From: an uncultured Faecalibacterium sp.
Lineage (GTDB): Bacteria > Bacillota > Clostridia > Oscillospirales > Ruminococcaceae
Direction: 5' to 3'
DNA length: 64,000 bases
Assembly (NCBI GenBank): GCA_934503275.1
Contig: CAKSVD010000005.1
Span: 37,863-101,862 of the forward strand
The notes below the pieces were generated by a model. The model searched no databases. It worked only from the letters and a program-made list of their open reading frames with translations, and had not been told where the DNA came from. Position 1 is the stretch's first letter, and the number at the start of each line of letters is the position of its first letter. Positions 8,703 through 15,984 of the stretch are shown piece after piece. The translations under genes were made by a program, and so were the position numbers.

Positions 8703-9596
8703 TTACTCCTTTGTTGTTTCAGTGTTTGATTGGTCTCCCAGCCCGAATTTATACTGGATGGCGTCCGTGGGACAGGCTTTCATGCACATCCCGCAGCGGA
8801 TACATTCGGTGTGGTTGGGGGTCTTGGTAATGTCTACGTCCATCTTGCAGGCCCTTGCACAGGCGCCGCAGGAAACGCACTTGTGGGTGTCTACGCGCAT
8901 CTGGAACAGCGAGACCTTGTTCAGCAGCGCATAGAACGCGCCCAGCGGGCACAGCCACTTGCAGAAGGGGCGGTAGAACACCACGCTGCCTACGATGACC
9001 GCCAGCAGGATGCAGGCCTTCCATGTGAACAGCTTGCCCAGCGCAGCGCGGATGCCCGCATTGGTCAGGGAGAGGGGAATGGCGCCCTCCAGCACGCCCT
9101 GCGGGCAGAGATACTTGCAGAAGAAGGGGTCGCCCATGCCCAGCTCATTGACCGCCAGCAAAGGCAGCAGCACCACCATGACCAGCAGCACCGCATACTT
9201 TAAATAGCGCAGCGGCTTTAACTTTTTGGTGGAAAGCTTGGGGGAGGGAATCTTGTGCAAAAGTTCCTGAAACCACCCGAACGGGCAGAGAAAGCCGCAG
9301 ATGAACCGCCCCAGCAGCACCCCGAAGAGGATGAGGATGCCGGTGATGTAGTAGGAAAAGCGGAATTTGGAGGAGCCTACCACCGCTTGGAACGCTCCCA
9401 CCGGGCAGGCACCGGCAGCGCCCGGGCAGGAATAGCAGTTCAGCCCCGGTACGCAGACGTATTTTCCGCTGCCCTGATACAGCGTCCCTTTGGCAAAGTT
9501 GGGCAGGTGGATGTTGGTCAAAAGGGTCGCCCCGGCCTGTATAAAGCCCCGGAACCGGGCGAGGGGCGTTAGTTTTTTCTTATCCAATGCCCACAC
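8703..9596 (-). CDS. Membrane 4Fe-4S polyferredoxin (NapH/RnfB-like 4Fe-4S binding protein)
   Basis: A 297-aa multi-pass membrane protein with about five hydrophobic segments. It has CxxxCP clusters facing the membrane boundary (CGFLCPFGW, CKYLCPQG, CKWLCPLG) and two C-terminal ferredoxin motifs (CVSCGACARACKMD and CIRCGMCMKACPTD). This is the NapH/YccM-type electron-transfer family. It starts inside the 3' end of the CXXC microprotein gene: GTG at 9596 (used here) or TTG at 9587, both behind GGAG. The overlap implies translational coupling. With the downstream TlpA-like lipoprotein it probably moves electrons across the membrane. Confidence 0.88.
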   Translation of the reverse strand: MWALDKKKLTPLARFRGFIQAGATLLTNIHLPNFAKGTLYQGSGKYVCVPGLNCYSCPGAAGACPVGAFQAVVGSSKFRFSYYITGILILFGVLLGRFICGFLCPFGWFQELLHKIPSPKLSTKKLKPLRYLKYAVLLVMVVLLPLLAVNELGMGDPFFCKYLCPQGVLEGAIPLSLTNAGIRAALGKLFTWKACILLAVIVGSVVFYRPFCKWLCPLGAFYALLNKVSLFQMRVDTHKCVSCGACARACKMDVDITKTPNHTECIRCGMCMKACPTDAIQYKFGLGDQSNTETTKE

Positions 9597-9723
9597 ACTC
9601 CATACACAGCCGGATGGCCTTTGAAAATACGGTGTCTGCCTCGCCCCGCCACACGCCGAACAGCAGCATCAGCGCCCCGGCGGCAAGCAAAAGCAGCTGC
9701 GCCTGTTTTTTTGTCATGAACAT
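9580..9723 (-). CDS. CXXC microprotein (CD1871A-type)
   Basis: A 47-aa protein with a single membrane segment (AQLLLLAAGALMLLFGV) and a C-terminal CxxC in a conserved ending, RLCMECVGIG. This is the hallmark of the small CD1871A-type CXXC family that precedes polyferredoxin genes in Firmicutes. The ATG at 9723 is chosen because AGGAGG ends 5 nt upstream; ATGs at 9726 and 9717 are alternatives. It overlaps the polyferredoxin gene by 17 bp. The two cysteines could pass thiol electrons to TlpA or bind metal; the function is not established. Confidence 0.8.
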   Translation of the reverse strand: MFMTKKQAQLLLLAAGALMLLFGVWRGEADTVFSKAIRLCMECVGIG

Positions 9724-9750
9724 CATAGCCTCCTGTTGTTTGATGGCACC

Positions 9751-9756
9751 AGTATA
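9751..9756 (-). promoter_or_regulatory. -10 element for the redox operon
   Basis: TATACT on the minus strand about 27 bp before the microprotein start. There is no convincing -35, so an activator may be needed. The direct repeats at 9789-9808 lie upstream of it. Confidence 0.4.
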
Positions 9757-9788
9757 CACCATGTGGGATAAAATTTCTGCTAAGAAAA

Positions 9789-9808
9789 TCTTAACACGAA
9801 TCTTAACA
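9789..9808. promoter_or_regulatory. Direct repeat TCTTAACA x2 (PhoP/OmpR-type box candidate)
   Basis: Two exact copies of TCTTAACA start 12 bp apart (9789 and 9801) in the divergent region between the redox operon and the two-component system. TTAACA-N6-TTAACA resembles the direct-repeat boxes bound by PhoB/PhoP-type regulators. The box ends 8 bp before the plus-strand -10, where a -35 would be, which fits an activator-dependent, autoregulated promoter. Confidence 0.5.
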
Positions 9809-9813
9809 TCGCC

Positions 9814-9822
9814 TGCTATAAT
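9814..9822 (+). promoter_or_regulatory. Extended -10 promoter for the two-component system
   Basis: TG-C-TATAAT, a perfect extended -10, 60 bp before the regulator start. The -35 position is occupied by the TCTTAACA repeats. Confidence 0.65.
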
Positions 9823-9881
9823 CTGTTATAATGAAGAAAAACGCAAGAAACGGATTTTTTATGGGAAAGGTGGAAAATAAA

Positions 9882-10559
9882 ATGCGCCTTTTGGTGGTAG
9901 AGGACGAGCACTCCCTGCGGGAGGACATTGCCCGAAAGCTGCGGCTGTCCGGATACGAGGTGGATGCCTGTGCAGACGGCGAAGCCGCGCTGGAAGCACT
10001 GGCGGCAGAGCGGTACGACCTTGTGCTGCTGGACCTCAACCTGCCCAAGGTGGACGGGATGCAGGTGCTGCGCAGCTTACGGCAGCACGACCTTGAGACC
10101 TGTGTGCTGATCTTATCGGCGCGCAGTGAGATCGCAGATAAGGTGGAAGGGCTGGATGCCGGGGCAAACGATTATCTTTCCAAGCCCTTCCATCTTGCAG
10201 AACTGGAGGCCCGGGTGCGCAGCCTGACCCGGCGCAAGTTCATCCAGCAGGATGTCTGCCTGTGCTGCGGGCGGCTCAGCTTCAACACCCGCAGCCGGGT
10301 TGCCACGGTGGACGGCCAGACCCTTGCCCTGACGCGGAAGGAGAGCGGCGTACTGGAATATCTGCTGCTGCATCAGGGACGCCCGGTCAGTCAGGAGGAG
10401 CTCATCGAGCACGTCTGGGACGGCAGTGTGGATAGCTTCAGCAACTCTATCCGGGTGCATATCTCTGCCCTGCGCAAAAAGCTGCGGGCGGCATTGGGGT
10501 ACGACCCCATCCGCAACCGCATCGGGGAAGGCTACGAGATCGGAGGAGAGGTACAATGA
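9882..10559 (+). CDS. OmpR/PhoB-family response regulator
   Basis: A 225-aa DNA-binding response regulator. The receiver domain has the acidic pocket EDE near residue 7, phosphoacceptor Asp51 (LLDLNLPKVDG), and Lys101 (SKPF). The C-terminal winged-helix (residues ~125-222) has the LTRKESGVLEYLL and NSIRVHISALRKKL recognition-helix pattern of the OmpR/PhoB class. The ATG at 9882 follows GGAAAGGTGG; an ATG at 9861 is possible but adds a non-conserved extension. The stop overlaps the kinase start by 4 bp (ATGA). The repeats in its own promoter make autoregulation likely. Confidence 0.93.
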   Translation: MRLLVVEDEHSLREDIARKLRLSGYEVDACADGEAALEALAAERYDLVLLDLNLPKVDGMQVLRSLRQHDLETCVLILSARSEIADKVEGLDAGANDYLSKPFHLAELEARVRSLTRRKFIQQDVCLCCGRLSFNTRSRVATVDGQTLALTRKESGVLEYLLLHQGRPVSQEELIEHVWDGSVDSFSNSIRVHISALRKKLRAALGYDPIRNRIGEGYEIGGEVQ

Positions 10560-11704
10560 AGCGTTTGTCCCTGCAATGGCGCATCACCCTGCTGACGGCG
10601 CTGCTCATCGCCTGCGCCTGCGTGTGCATGAACCTGCTTTTATACCGCACTGGCGTTACCGGCATGGACGCCCTTAACGGCTTTATGATGCAGTATCAGC
10701 CCGGCAGCACGGATCCCTTGACTATTGAGATCCCGCAGGAGGAAATGTCCAGCCTATTGGCGCATTTTTCGCAGGAAGTCTACGATGCAAAGGTGGTTTT
10801 TGGCCGCAAGGGCTGGTGCATCACTGCTGTGGTCACCATCGTCAGCGCAGCTATCGCTTATTTTGTCAGCGGCAGAGCGTTGAAACCTTTGCAGCAGCTT
10901 GCGCAGCAGGCGCAGCGGGTCGATCAGGACAGCATTGCCACCGTCCGTCTGGACGAAAACACCGTGCAGGAATTCGGGCAGCTGAGCCGGTCGGTGAACC
11001 GGATGCTGGATGGTCTGGCGCAGTCCTTTGAACTGCAGCGGCAGTTTGCGGGCAACGCCGCCCACGAGCTGCGCACCCCGCTGGCTATTTTGCAGACAAA
11101 GCTGGAGCTGTTTACAGAGGAGCACCCGGCCATGGATGCTGAGACCGCCGGGCTGGTCAGTTCTCTGCGGGAGCAGCTGGACCGCCTGACCGCCCTTGTG
11201 CGCACTTTATTAGAGATGAGCAATCTGCAATCGGTCTCCCGCACCGACCACATTGCCCTTGCGCCGCTGGTGGAGGAGATATTGACGGACCTGACCCCCC
11301 TTGCTCAGAAAAACAACATCTCCCTGCAGCAGGACTGCGAGGAGATTGGCATGGTGGGCAGCGATGCGCTGATCTACCGGCTGGTGTTCAATTTGGTGGA
11401 AAACGGCATCAAGTATAACCGCCCTGGCGGCGCGGTGTGCGTCAGCCTGCGGCAGGAAAAACAGACTGCTGTGCTGCGCATTGCGGATACCGGCTCGGGC
11501 ATCCCCGCAGACTGCCGGGAGAGCATCTTCCAGCCCTTTTTCCGGGTGGATAAGTCCCGTAGCCGGGAGATGGGCGGCGTTGGGCTGGGCCTTGCCCTTG
11601 TGCGGGAGATCGCCGTGCTGCACGGCGGCAGTGTGACCGTGGAACGCAGCAGCGAAAACGGCACCACCTTTGCCGTCACCCTGCCGCTGGCACAGCCCTG
11701 CTGA
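10556..11704 (+). CDS. Sensor histidine kinase
   Basis: A 382-aa membrane sensor kinase translated from an ATGA overlap with the response regulator. Transmembrane helices lie at about 11-30 and 88-105, enclosing a short (~55 aa) extracytoplasmic loop. A HAMP segment follows (GRALKPLQQLAQQAQRV). The phosphoacceptor is His170 in NAAHELRTPL. The ATPase has an N-box (NLVENGIKYN), G1 (IADTGSGIP), F-box (FFRVDKSRS) and G2 (GGVGLGLALV). The small loop suggests it senses something in or near the membrane. Proximity to the redox operon suggests a redox or envelope cue, which is inference. Confidence 0.93.
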   Translation: MKRLSLQWRITLLTALLIACACVCMNLLLYRTGVTGMDALNGFMMQYQPGSTDPLTIEIPQEEMSSLLAHFSQEVYDAKVVFGRKGWCITAVVTIVSAAIAYFVSGRALKPLQQLAQQAQRVDQDSIATVRLDENTVQEFGQLSRSVNRMLDGLAQSFELQRQFAGNAAHELRTPLAILQTKLELFTEEHPAMDAETAGLVSSLREQLDRLTALVRTLLEMSNLQSVSRTDHIALAPLVEEILTDLTPLAQKNNISLQQDCEEIGMVGSDALIYRLVFNLVENGIKYNRPGGAVCVSLRQEKQTAVLRIADTGSGIPADCRESIFQPFFRVDKSRSREMGGVGLGLALVREIAVLHGGSVTVERSSENGTTFAVTLPLAQPC

Positions 11705-11800
11705 AATCGGGCGGGACTGGGGCTTTATTTTTGGCGCACGGGGGAGTATACTGGAAGCAGAAGACCCCGGAAAATAAGAAGGACAAAGGAGATACTGAAA

Positions 11801-12682
11801 ATGCAGGCAACCATTCACAACGAATTTCTGACCCTGACTGTGGACACCCACGGTGCAGAGGCCGTCAGCCTGAAGAACGCCGCAGGCGAAGAACTGCTCT
11901 GGCAGGCCGACCCCGCCATCTGGAAGCGCCACGCGCCCATTCTGTTCCCGTGGACAGGCAAGCTGGTTGGCGGCACCTTTGCAGCCAAGGGAAAAACCTG
12001 GAAGGGCGGCCAGCACGGCTTTGCCCGGGATCTGGAGCACACCCTGCTGCGGGCAGAAGGGGATACCATCCAGCTGGAGTTGCGCGCAGACGATGCCATC
12101 AAGGCAGAGCGCTTCCCTTATGACTTTGTGCTTACCAGCACCTTCCGTCTGGAGGGCAAGACCGTACATCATACCCTGCAGGTGACGAACCCCGGCACGG
12201 AGCAGCTGCGCTTTGGCATCGGCTTCCACCCGGCGTTCAATGTGCCGTTCGATGCCAAGCACACCACCACCGACTACGAGTTCCGCTTTGACCAGCCGGA
12301 AAGCCCGGTCATCCTCGATGCCCGCCCTAACGGCCTGCTGAGCGGCAAGAGTTATTACCAGTGGAAGAACCAGCAGGCCATCCCGCTGACCGATGACCTG
12401 TTTGCCAACGACAGCTTCTGCATGGCAGGCCTGCGCACAGGTACCATCGGCATCTGCGAGAAGGACACCGGCCGCAATATCACCTGCAAGGTGGAGGGCT
12501 ACCCCTATTCGCTCATCTGGTCGGCTCCCGCAAAGCCGGTGCGCTTTGTGTGCATTGAGCCGTGGCACAGCCTGCCCGCCGCTGAGACCGACCCGCAGGA
12601 CTGGGAGCAGCGCGCCGCAGCCGCCTGCCTTGCCCCCGGCGAAAGCTGGCAGACCACCCTTAGCACCACCTTTGACCGGTAA
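11801..12682 (+). CDS. Aldose 1-epimerase family protein (LacX-like)
   Basis: A 293-aa beta-sandwich galactose mutarotase-fold enzyme that interconverts anomers of hexoses or acts on phosphorylated sugars. The family pattern is visible: LTLTVDTHGAEAVSLKN at the start, a LWQADPAIWKRHAPILFPW segment (split here for length), GQHGFARD with the conserved His, and IGFHPAFN with the second His. The ribosome-binding site is AAAGGAG at 10 nt. A TATACT (11747-11752) provides a likely -10. It stands alone between the kinase and the toxin-antitoxin-like locus. Substrate is not predicted by context. Confidence 0.88.
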   Translation: MQATIHNEFLTLTVDTHGAEAVSLKNAAGEELLWQADPAIWKRHAPILFPWTGKLVGGTFAAKGKTWKGGQHGFARDLEHTLLRAEGDTIQLELRADDAIKAERFPYDFVLTSTFRLEGKTVHHTLQVTNPGTEQLRFGIGFHPAFNVPFDAKHTTTDYEFRFDQPESPVILDARPNGLLSGKSYYQWKNQQAIPLTDDLFANDSFCMAGLRTGTIGICEKDTGRNITCKVEGYPYSLIWSAPAKPVRFVCIEPWHSLPAAETDPQDWEQRAAAACLAPGESWQTTLSTTFDR

Positions 12683-12714
12683 GAAAAAAGCACGCAGAAA
12701 CGAAACGGCGTGCT
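12682..12714 (-). terminator. Terminator for the 27-codon peptide transcript
   Basis: Read on the minus strand: AGCACGC, a 12-nt loop, GCGTGCT and six Ts. It lies about 100 nt beyond the peptide stop codon and just after the aldose epimerase stop on the other strand. The plus side has no T-run. Confidence 0.75.
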
Positions 12715-12715
12715 C

Positions 12716-12744
12716 TTGACAGAAACCTCAAAAGTGGGTATACT
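12716..12744 (+). promoter_or_regulatory. Consensus promoter for the antisense RNA
   Basis: TTGACA (12716-12721), a 17-bp spacer and TATACT (12739-12744). No protein-coding gene follows in this direction; transcription would start near 12751 and meet a strong terminator at 12843. Confidence 0.85.
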
Positions 12745-12750
12745 GTAAAT

Positions 12751-12843
12751 AGAAAAGGCACTGCGACAAGCGGTCAGCCCTTTTGATGTAAGTTCTTAAA
12801 GACTAAGAACCGTCACCGGCCAGGGTGGCGGTTCTCGCTTTTT
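12751..12843 (+). ncRNA. Putative antisense RNA (antitoxin-like), about 93 nt
   Basis: Bounded by a consensus promoter and an intrinsic terminator. It would fold into a 5' hairpin (AAAAGGC...CCCTTTT arms, 12753-12784), a small inverted repeat (GTTCTTA/TAAGAAC, 12792-12810) and the terminator stem. It is fully complementary to the 3' part of the convergent peptide mRNA, including its last ten codons and stop. This is the geometry of 3'-overlapping type I antitoxin RNAs such as RatA and SR4. No Rfam family is recognised by eye. Confidence 0.65.
12806..12843 (+). terminator. Terminator of the antisense RNA
   Basis: AGAACCGTCACC (12806-12817) pairs with GGTGGCGGTTCT (12824-12835) with one G-U pair, then CGCTTTTT. 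The stem also encodes the last codons of the peptide on the opposite strand. Confidence 0.9.
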
Positions 12844-12896
12844 ACCTTGATGGTAAATACCAATCCGAAGATATGGAACGTCAAAGTAATTGGCAT
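12813..12896 (-). CDS. 27-aa hydrophobic/basic peptide, type I toxin candidate
   Basis: A 27-codon ORF (starts MPITLTFHIF, ends ENRHPGR) with a nearly perfect Shine-Dalgarno AAAGGAGGTGA, 8 nt before the ATG. Residues 3-16 are hydrophobic and the tail is basic and polar, as in many type I toxins. It has its own promoter (12975-13003), a 5'-terminal hairpin and its own terminator (12682-12714), giving a predicted mRNA of about 290 nt for an 84-nt ORF. The 3' UTR overlaps the antisense RNA completely. Toxicity is inference from architecture; I do not recognise a named family. An alternative is a leaderless regulatory peptide. Confidence 0.65.
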   Translation of the reverse strand: MPITLTFHIFGLVFTIKVKSENRHPGR

Positions 12897-12944
12897 AAGC
12901 TTCACCTCCTTTCGGAAGTGGGGCCGAACCGCCTGCCGTTATGT

Positions 12945-12970
12945 GCAGTGCCTTGCTGCCGAAGCAGCAA
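12945..12970 (-). other. 5'-terminal hairpin and fold-back arm of the peptide mRNA
   Basis: At the predicted 5' end of the minus transcript, TTGCTGC-TTCG-GCAGCAA forms a perfect tetraloop hairpin (12953-12970). It is followed at once by AAGGCACTGC (12945-12954 on the minus strand). The exact complement, GCAGTGCCTT, is in the 3' UTR (12755-12764). A 5'-3' fold-back of this kind keeps several type I toxin mRNAs untranslated until processing. Confidence 0.6.
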
Positions 12971-12974
12971 TTCT

Positions 12975-13003
12975 ATAATAGCATATAATTCGACAAATGA
13001 CAA
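12975..13003 (-). promoter_or_regulatory. Promoter of the peptide mRNA
   Basis: On the minus strand, TTGTCA (12998-13003), a 17-bp spacer ending TGC, and TATTAT (12975-12980): a good extended -10 promoter. It begins 3 bp after the proS terminator. Confidence 0.8.
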
Positions 13004-13005
13004 GT

Positions 13006-13040
13006 AAAACCCCCGGAGCGTTTTTTGCTCCGGGGGTTTT
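13006..13040 (-). terminator. Terminator of proS
   Basis: Perfect 14-bp stem AAAACCCCCGGAGC/GCTCCGGGGGTTTT with a 7-nt loop, 25 bp after the proS stop codon. The stem is symmetrical and may work in both directions. Confidence 0.92.
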
Positions 13041-13064
13041 GTATCGGGTTAGAAAGGCAAATGC

Positions 13065-14504
13065 TTAGTAAGCAACGCCCCAGTAGACCATGGCCTTGGC
13101 GGGCTTACCGCAGCAGGGGCACACATCGCTCAGCTGCTCCTGCTCAAAGGGCATACAACGGCTGGAAAGTCCGGCCTCTTCCTTCATCTTCATCTCGCAG
13201 GCCAGATCGCCGCACCACATGGTCTTGATGTAGCCGGTGTTGGCTTTTGCCAGCTCCTTCACCTCGTCCATGGTGGTAGCAGCCCAGGTGCGCTTTTCGC
13301 GGTTTTCCAGCGCACGCTGGTACAGATCCTTGCGCAGAGCCTCCAGCTGGGCGGGAATGGCAGTTTCCAACTCGTCCAAGCCTACAAAGACCTTCTCGCG
13401 GGTGTCGCGGCGCACCAGAACGCACTGGTTCTTTTCCAGATCCTTGGGGCCAATCTCAAGGCGCAGGGGCACGCCCTTCATCTCCCACTGGGCAAACTTC
13501 CAGCCGGGGGCGTTGTCGCTGTCGTCCAGCTTCACGCGGGCGTATTTGCTGATCTTTTCGGCCAGCTCGGCAGCCTTCTCAGAGACGCCGGGCTTGTGGG
13601 CGGCAATGGGCACCACCACCACCTGAATGGGCGCAATGGCCGGGGGCAGGATCAGGCCGTCGTCATCGCCGTGGGTCATGATGATGGCACCCACCAGACG
13701 GGTAGAAACACCCCAGCTGGTCTGGAACGGATGATGCAGCTGGTTGTCGCGGCCGGTAAAGGTGACATCGTAAGCCTTGCTGAACTTGTCGCCAAAGTAG
13801 TGGCTGGTGCCGCTCTGCAAAGCCTTGCCGTCCTTCATCATGGCCTCGATGGTGTAGGTGGCCTCAGCACCGGCAAACTTTTCCTTGTCGGTCTTGCGGC
13901 CCTTCACCACGGGGATCGCCAGATCCTGCTCGCAGGTGTCTGCGTAGCAGTTCAGCTGCTGCTGGGTCTCTGCCTCGGCCTCGGCAGCGGTCTCGTGGAT
14001 GGTGTGACCCTCCTGCCACCAGAACTCGCGGCTGCGCAGGAAGGGACGGGTGGTCTTTTCCCAGCGCACCACGCTGCACCACTGGTTGTACTTCATGGGA
14101 AGCTCGCGGTAGCTGTGCAGCACGCGGGACCAGTGGTCGCAGAACATGGTCTCGCTGGTGGGACGCACCGCCAGACGCTCCTCCAGCTTGTCGGAGCCGC
14201 CCATCGTGACCCACGCCACCTCCGGCGCGAAGCCATTGACGAGTTCGCCTTCCTTCTGCAGCAGGCTCTCCGGGATCAGCACCGGCATAGCCACATTCTC
14301 ATGGCCGGTAGCCTTGAACCGGGTATCCAGATCCTTCTGGATCAGTTCCCAGATGGCCTGACCATAGGGGCGCAGGATGATAAAGCCCTTCACACTGGAA
14401 TACTCCACCAGTTCTGCTTTCACGCAGATGTCGGTGTACCACTGTGCAAAGTTTTCTTCCTGACTGGTGATCGCCTGCACGAGCTTCTTGTTGTCTTTTG
14501 CCAT
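13065..14504 (-). CDS. proS: Prolyl-tRNA synthetase, short (archaeal/eukaryal-like) type
   Basis: Class II synthetase that charges tRNA-Pro, 479 aa. Motif 2 ([20 protein letters not shown]), motif 3 ([19 protein letters not shown], split) and an anticodon-binding domain are present. It lacks the long editing insertion of typical bacterial ProRS. It carries the C-terminal zinc-type extension ending in [18 protein letters not shown], both marks of the archaeal/eukaryal-like ProS type 3 found in many clostridia. The ATG at 14504 follows GGGAGGATAT. The leader is only about 60 nt, so there is no room for a T-box. A terminator lies upstream, after acpP. Confidence 0.95.
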   Translation of the reverse strand: MAKDNKKLVQAITSQEENFAQWYTDICVKAELVEYSSVKGFIILRPYGQAIWELIQKDLDTRFKATGHENVAMPVLIPESLLQKEGELVNGFAPEVAWVTMGGSDKLEERLAVRPTSETMFCDHWSRVLHSYRELPMKYNQWCSVVRWEKTTRPFLRSREFWWQEGHTIHETAAEAEAETQQQLNCYADTCEQDLAIPVVKGRKTDKEKFAGAEATYTIEAMMKDGKALQSGTSHYFGDKFSKAYDVTFTGRDNQLHHPFQTSWGVSTRLVGAIIMTHGDDDGLILPPAIAPIQVVVVPIAAHKPGVSEKAAELAEKISKYARVKLDDSDNAPGWKFAQWEMKGVPLRLEIGPKDLEKNQCVLVRRDTREKVFVGLDELETAIPAQLEALRKDLYQRALENREKRTWAATTMDEVKELAKANTGYIKTMWCGDLACEMKMKEEAGLSSRCMPFEQEQLSDVCPCCGKPAKAMVYWGVAY

Positions 14505-14564
14505 TTTGTTATATCCTCCCAAGGCCGTGCGCCAAACGCGGCGCGTTCCGCACGAACCATAATA

Positions 14565-14614
14565 AAGCCCCGCCTGCCTGCACGGCCGTGTGCCGCACTG
14601 CAAAGGCGGGGCTT
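14565..14614 (-). terminator. Terminator between acpP and proS
   Basis: 10-bp stem AAGCCCCGCC/GGCGGGGCTT enclosing a 30-nt region; the minus side continues TTTATTATGG. It separates acpP from proS. Confidence 0.7.
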
Positions 14615-14627
14615 CTGCCTAAAAAAA

Positions 14628-14864
14628 TCAGTTCTGCGCGTGGCTGTCCACAAAGTTTACCACATCGCCTACGGTGCGCAGGGACTCGATGGCGTCGTCC
14701 GGCACCTCGATGCCAAACTCGTCCTCCAGCGTCATCACCATATCCACGATATCCAGACTGTCGGCCTCAAAATCGCTCATGATATCGCTTTCCAGCGTGA
14801 TCTTTGCCGGGTCAACGTCCAGCTGCTCAGCCAGCAATGCACGGATTTTTTCAAAAGTATCCAT
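14628..14864 (-). CDS. acpP: Acyl carrier protein
   Basis: A 78-aa acidic carrier for acyl chains in fatty-acid synthesis. The phosphopantetheine attachment site is the serine in EADSLDIVDMV. The helical pattern and the acidic composition match AcpP. The ATG at 14864 follows GGAG; upstream in-frame sequence is not ACP-like. It is expressed from its own strong promoter (14977-15005) and ended by a terminator, so it is monocistronic here, away from a fab cluster. Confidence 0.95.
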   Translation of the reverse strand: MDTFEKIRALLAEQLDVDPAKITLESDIMSDFEADSLDIVDMVMTLEDEFGIEVPDDAIESLRTVGDVVNFVDSHAQN

Positions 14865-14976
14865 TCCTGTGGTCTCCTTTTTGCAGTTGTATTGCATACG
14901 CGTACAGTCCGCCGTGCCCCGGAAAAGCCTCCGGTCTCCGGCACAGCCTTGCCTACTGTACAAAGCGCTCTCTTTT

Positions 14977-15005
14977 TTTATATCCCATGCAGTGCGTATT
15001 GTCAA
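14977..15005 (-). promoter_or_regulatory. Consensus promoter for acpP
   Basis: On the minus strand, TTGACA (15000-15005), 17-bp spacer, TATAAA (14977-14982). It leaves a leader of about 105 nt before acpP. Confidence 0.85.
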
Positions 15006-15055
15006 GCCCTGTTTTGCAGCAACTGAAGAAAATTGTCTGAAAGCTGCTTTTTCCC

Positions 15056-15084
15056 TTGACATCTCGTGCCGGTTTTTTTACTAT
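15056..15084 (+). promoter_or_regulatory. Promoter for dapF
   Basis: TTGACA (15056-15061), 17-bp spacer, TACTAT (15079-15084), about 57 bp before dapF. The AT-rich stretch offers other -10 hexamers within a few bases. Confidence 0.6.
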
Positions 15085-15140
15085 TATATAGTAATGAGTT
15101 TACAGGGACTGACCGGTCCCTTTTATAAGGAGCGATAAGC

Positions 15141-15980
15141 ATGAAGCTTTCATTCACCAAAATGCAGGGCTGCGCCAACGATTATATCTATCTGGATTGC
15201 CGCACTTCCGGCGTGCCGGAGGATATCGCAGCGCTTTCACAGCGGCTGTCCCGGCGGCACTTTTCCATCGGCGCGGACGGCATCATCTGCATCTGCGCAC
15301 CGGTCACAGCCGGGGCAGACGCCATGATGCGCATCTTTAATGCGGACGGCAGCGAGGGCAAGATGTGCGGCAACGGCATCCGCTGCGTGGCCGAGTGGTT
15401 GTATACCCACGGCACGGCAAAGCCGAAGCTTGCCATCGACACCCTCAGCGGCTTAAAGACCGTTGCCCGCATGGGCGAGGGGCTGTGGCAGGTGGAGATG
15501 GGCGCCTACACCGCAATGGCGGCGGCGCTGCCCGCCGTGAACATGGGCGAAGGACCGCTGGTGGACCTGCCCCTGGAGGTGGAAGAGAACCTGTGGCGGG
15601 TGACCTGCATCAGTGTGGGCAACCCCCACTGCGTGACCATTGTGCCGGATGTGGACAGTCTGAAGCTGGAGCAGATCGGCCCGGGCTTTGAGCACCACGA
15701 AAACTTCCCGGAGCGCATCAACACCGAGTTTGTGCAGGTGGTGGACGCCACCCACCTGAAGATGCGTGTGTGGGAGCGTGGCAGCGGCGAGACATGGGCC
15801 TGCGGCACCGGCACCTGCGCCACCGTGGCAGCCCTGACCGAGTTGGGCGTCTGCCCCGCCGGAGAGGACGTCCATGTACAGCTGCGCGGCGGCGAACTGA
15901 CCATCCGGGTACTGCCCGGCAAGCAGCTGCTGATGACCGGCGCTGCCGAGACCGTGTGCGAGGGCACGACCGAAGTTTAA
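15141..15980 (+). CDS. dapF: Diaminopimelate epimerase
   Basis: Converts LL- to meso-diaminopimelate for lysine and peptidoglycan synthesis, by a cofactor-independent two-cysteine mechanism. Both catalytic cysteines are in place: Cys76 in MCGNGIRC and Cys221 in ACGTGTC. The N-terminal KMQGCANDYIYLD segment and the FSIGADGI motif match the family. The length is 279 aa, normal. The ribosome-binding site is AAGGAG. It is followed by a palindromic repeat and then by dapL, the enzyme that makes its substrate. Confidence 0.96.
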   Translation: MKLSFTKMQGCANDYIYLDCRTSGVPEDIAALSQRLSRRHFSIGADGIICICAPVTAGADAMMRIFNADGSEGKMCGNGIRCVAEWLYTHGTAKPKLAIDTLSGLKTVARMGEGLWQVEMGAYTAMAAALPAVNMGEGPLVDLPLEVEENLWRVTCISVGNPHCVTIVPDVDSLKLEQIGPGFEHHENFPERINTEFVQVVDATHLKMRVWERGSGETWACGTGTCATVAALTELGVCPAGEDVHVQLRGGELTIRVLPGKQLLMTGAAETVCEGTTEV

Positions 15981-15984
15981 ATAA

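Noticed and set aside
12825..13007. 60-codon plus-strand frame across the toxin-antitoxin-like region
   Set aside because: No Shine-Dalgarno, starts inside the antisense RNA terminator and has no protein character.
14505..14564. T-box or other riboswitch before proS
   Set aside because: Only about 60 nt between the acpP terminator and the proS start; no T-box bulge or specifier stem can fit.
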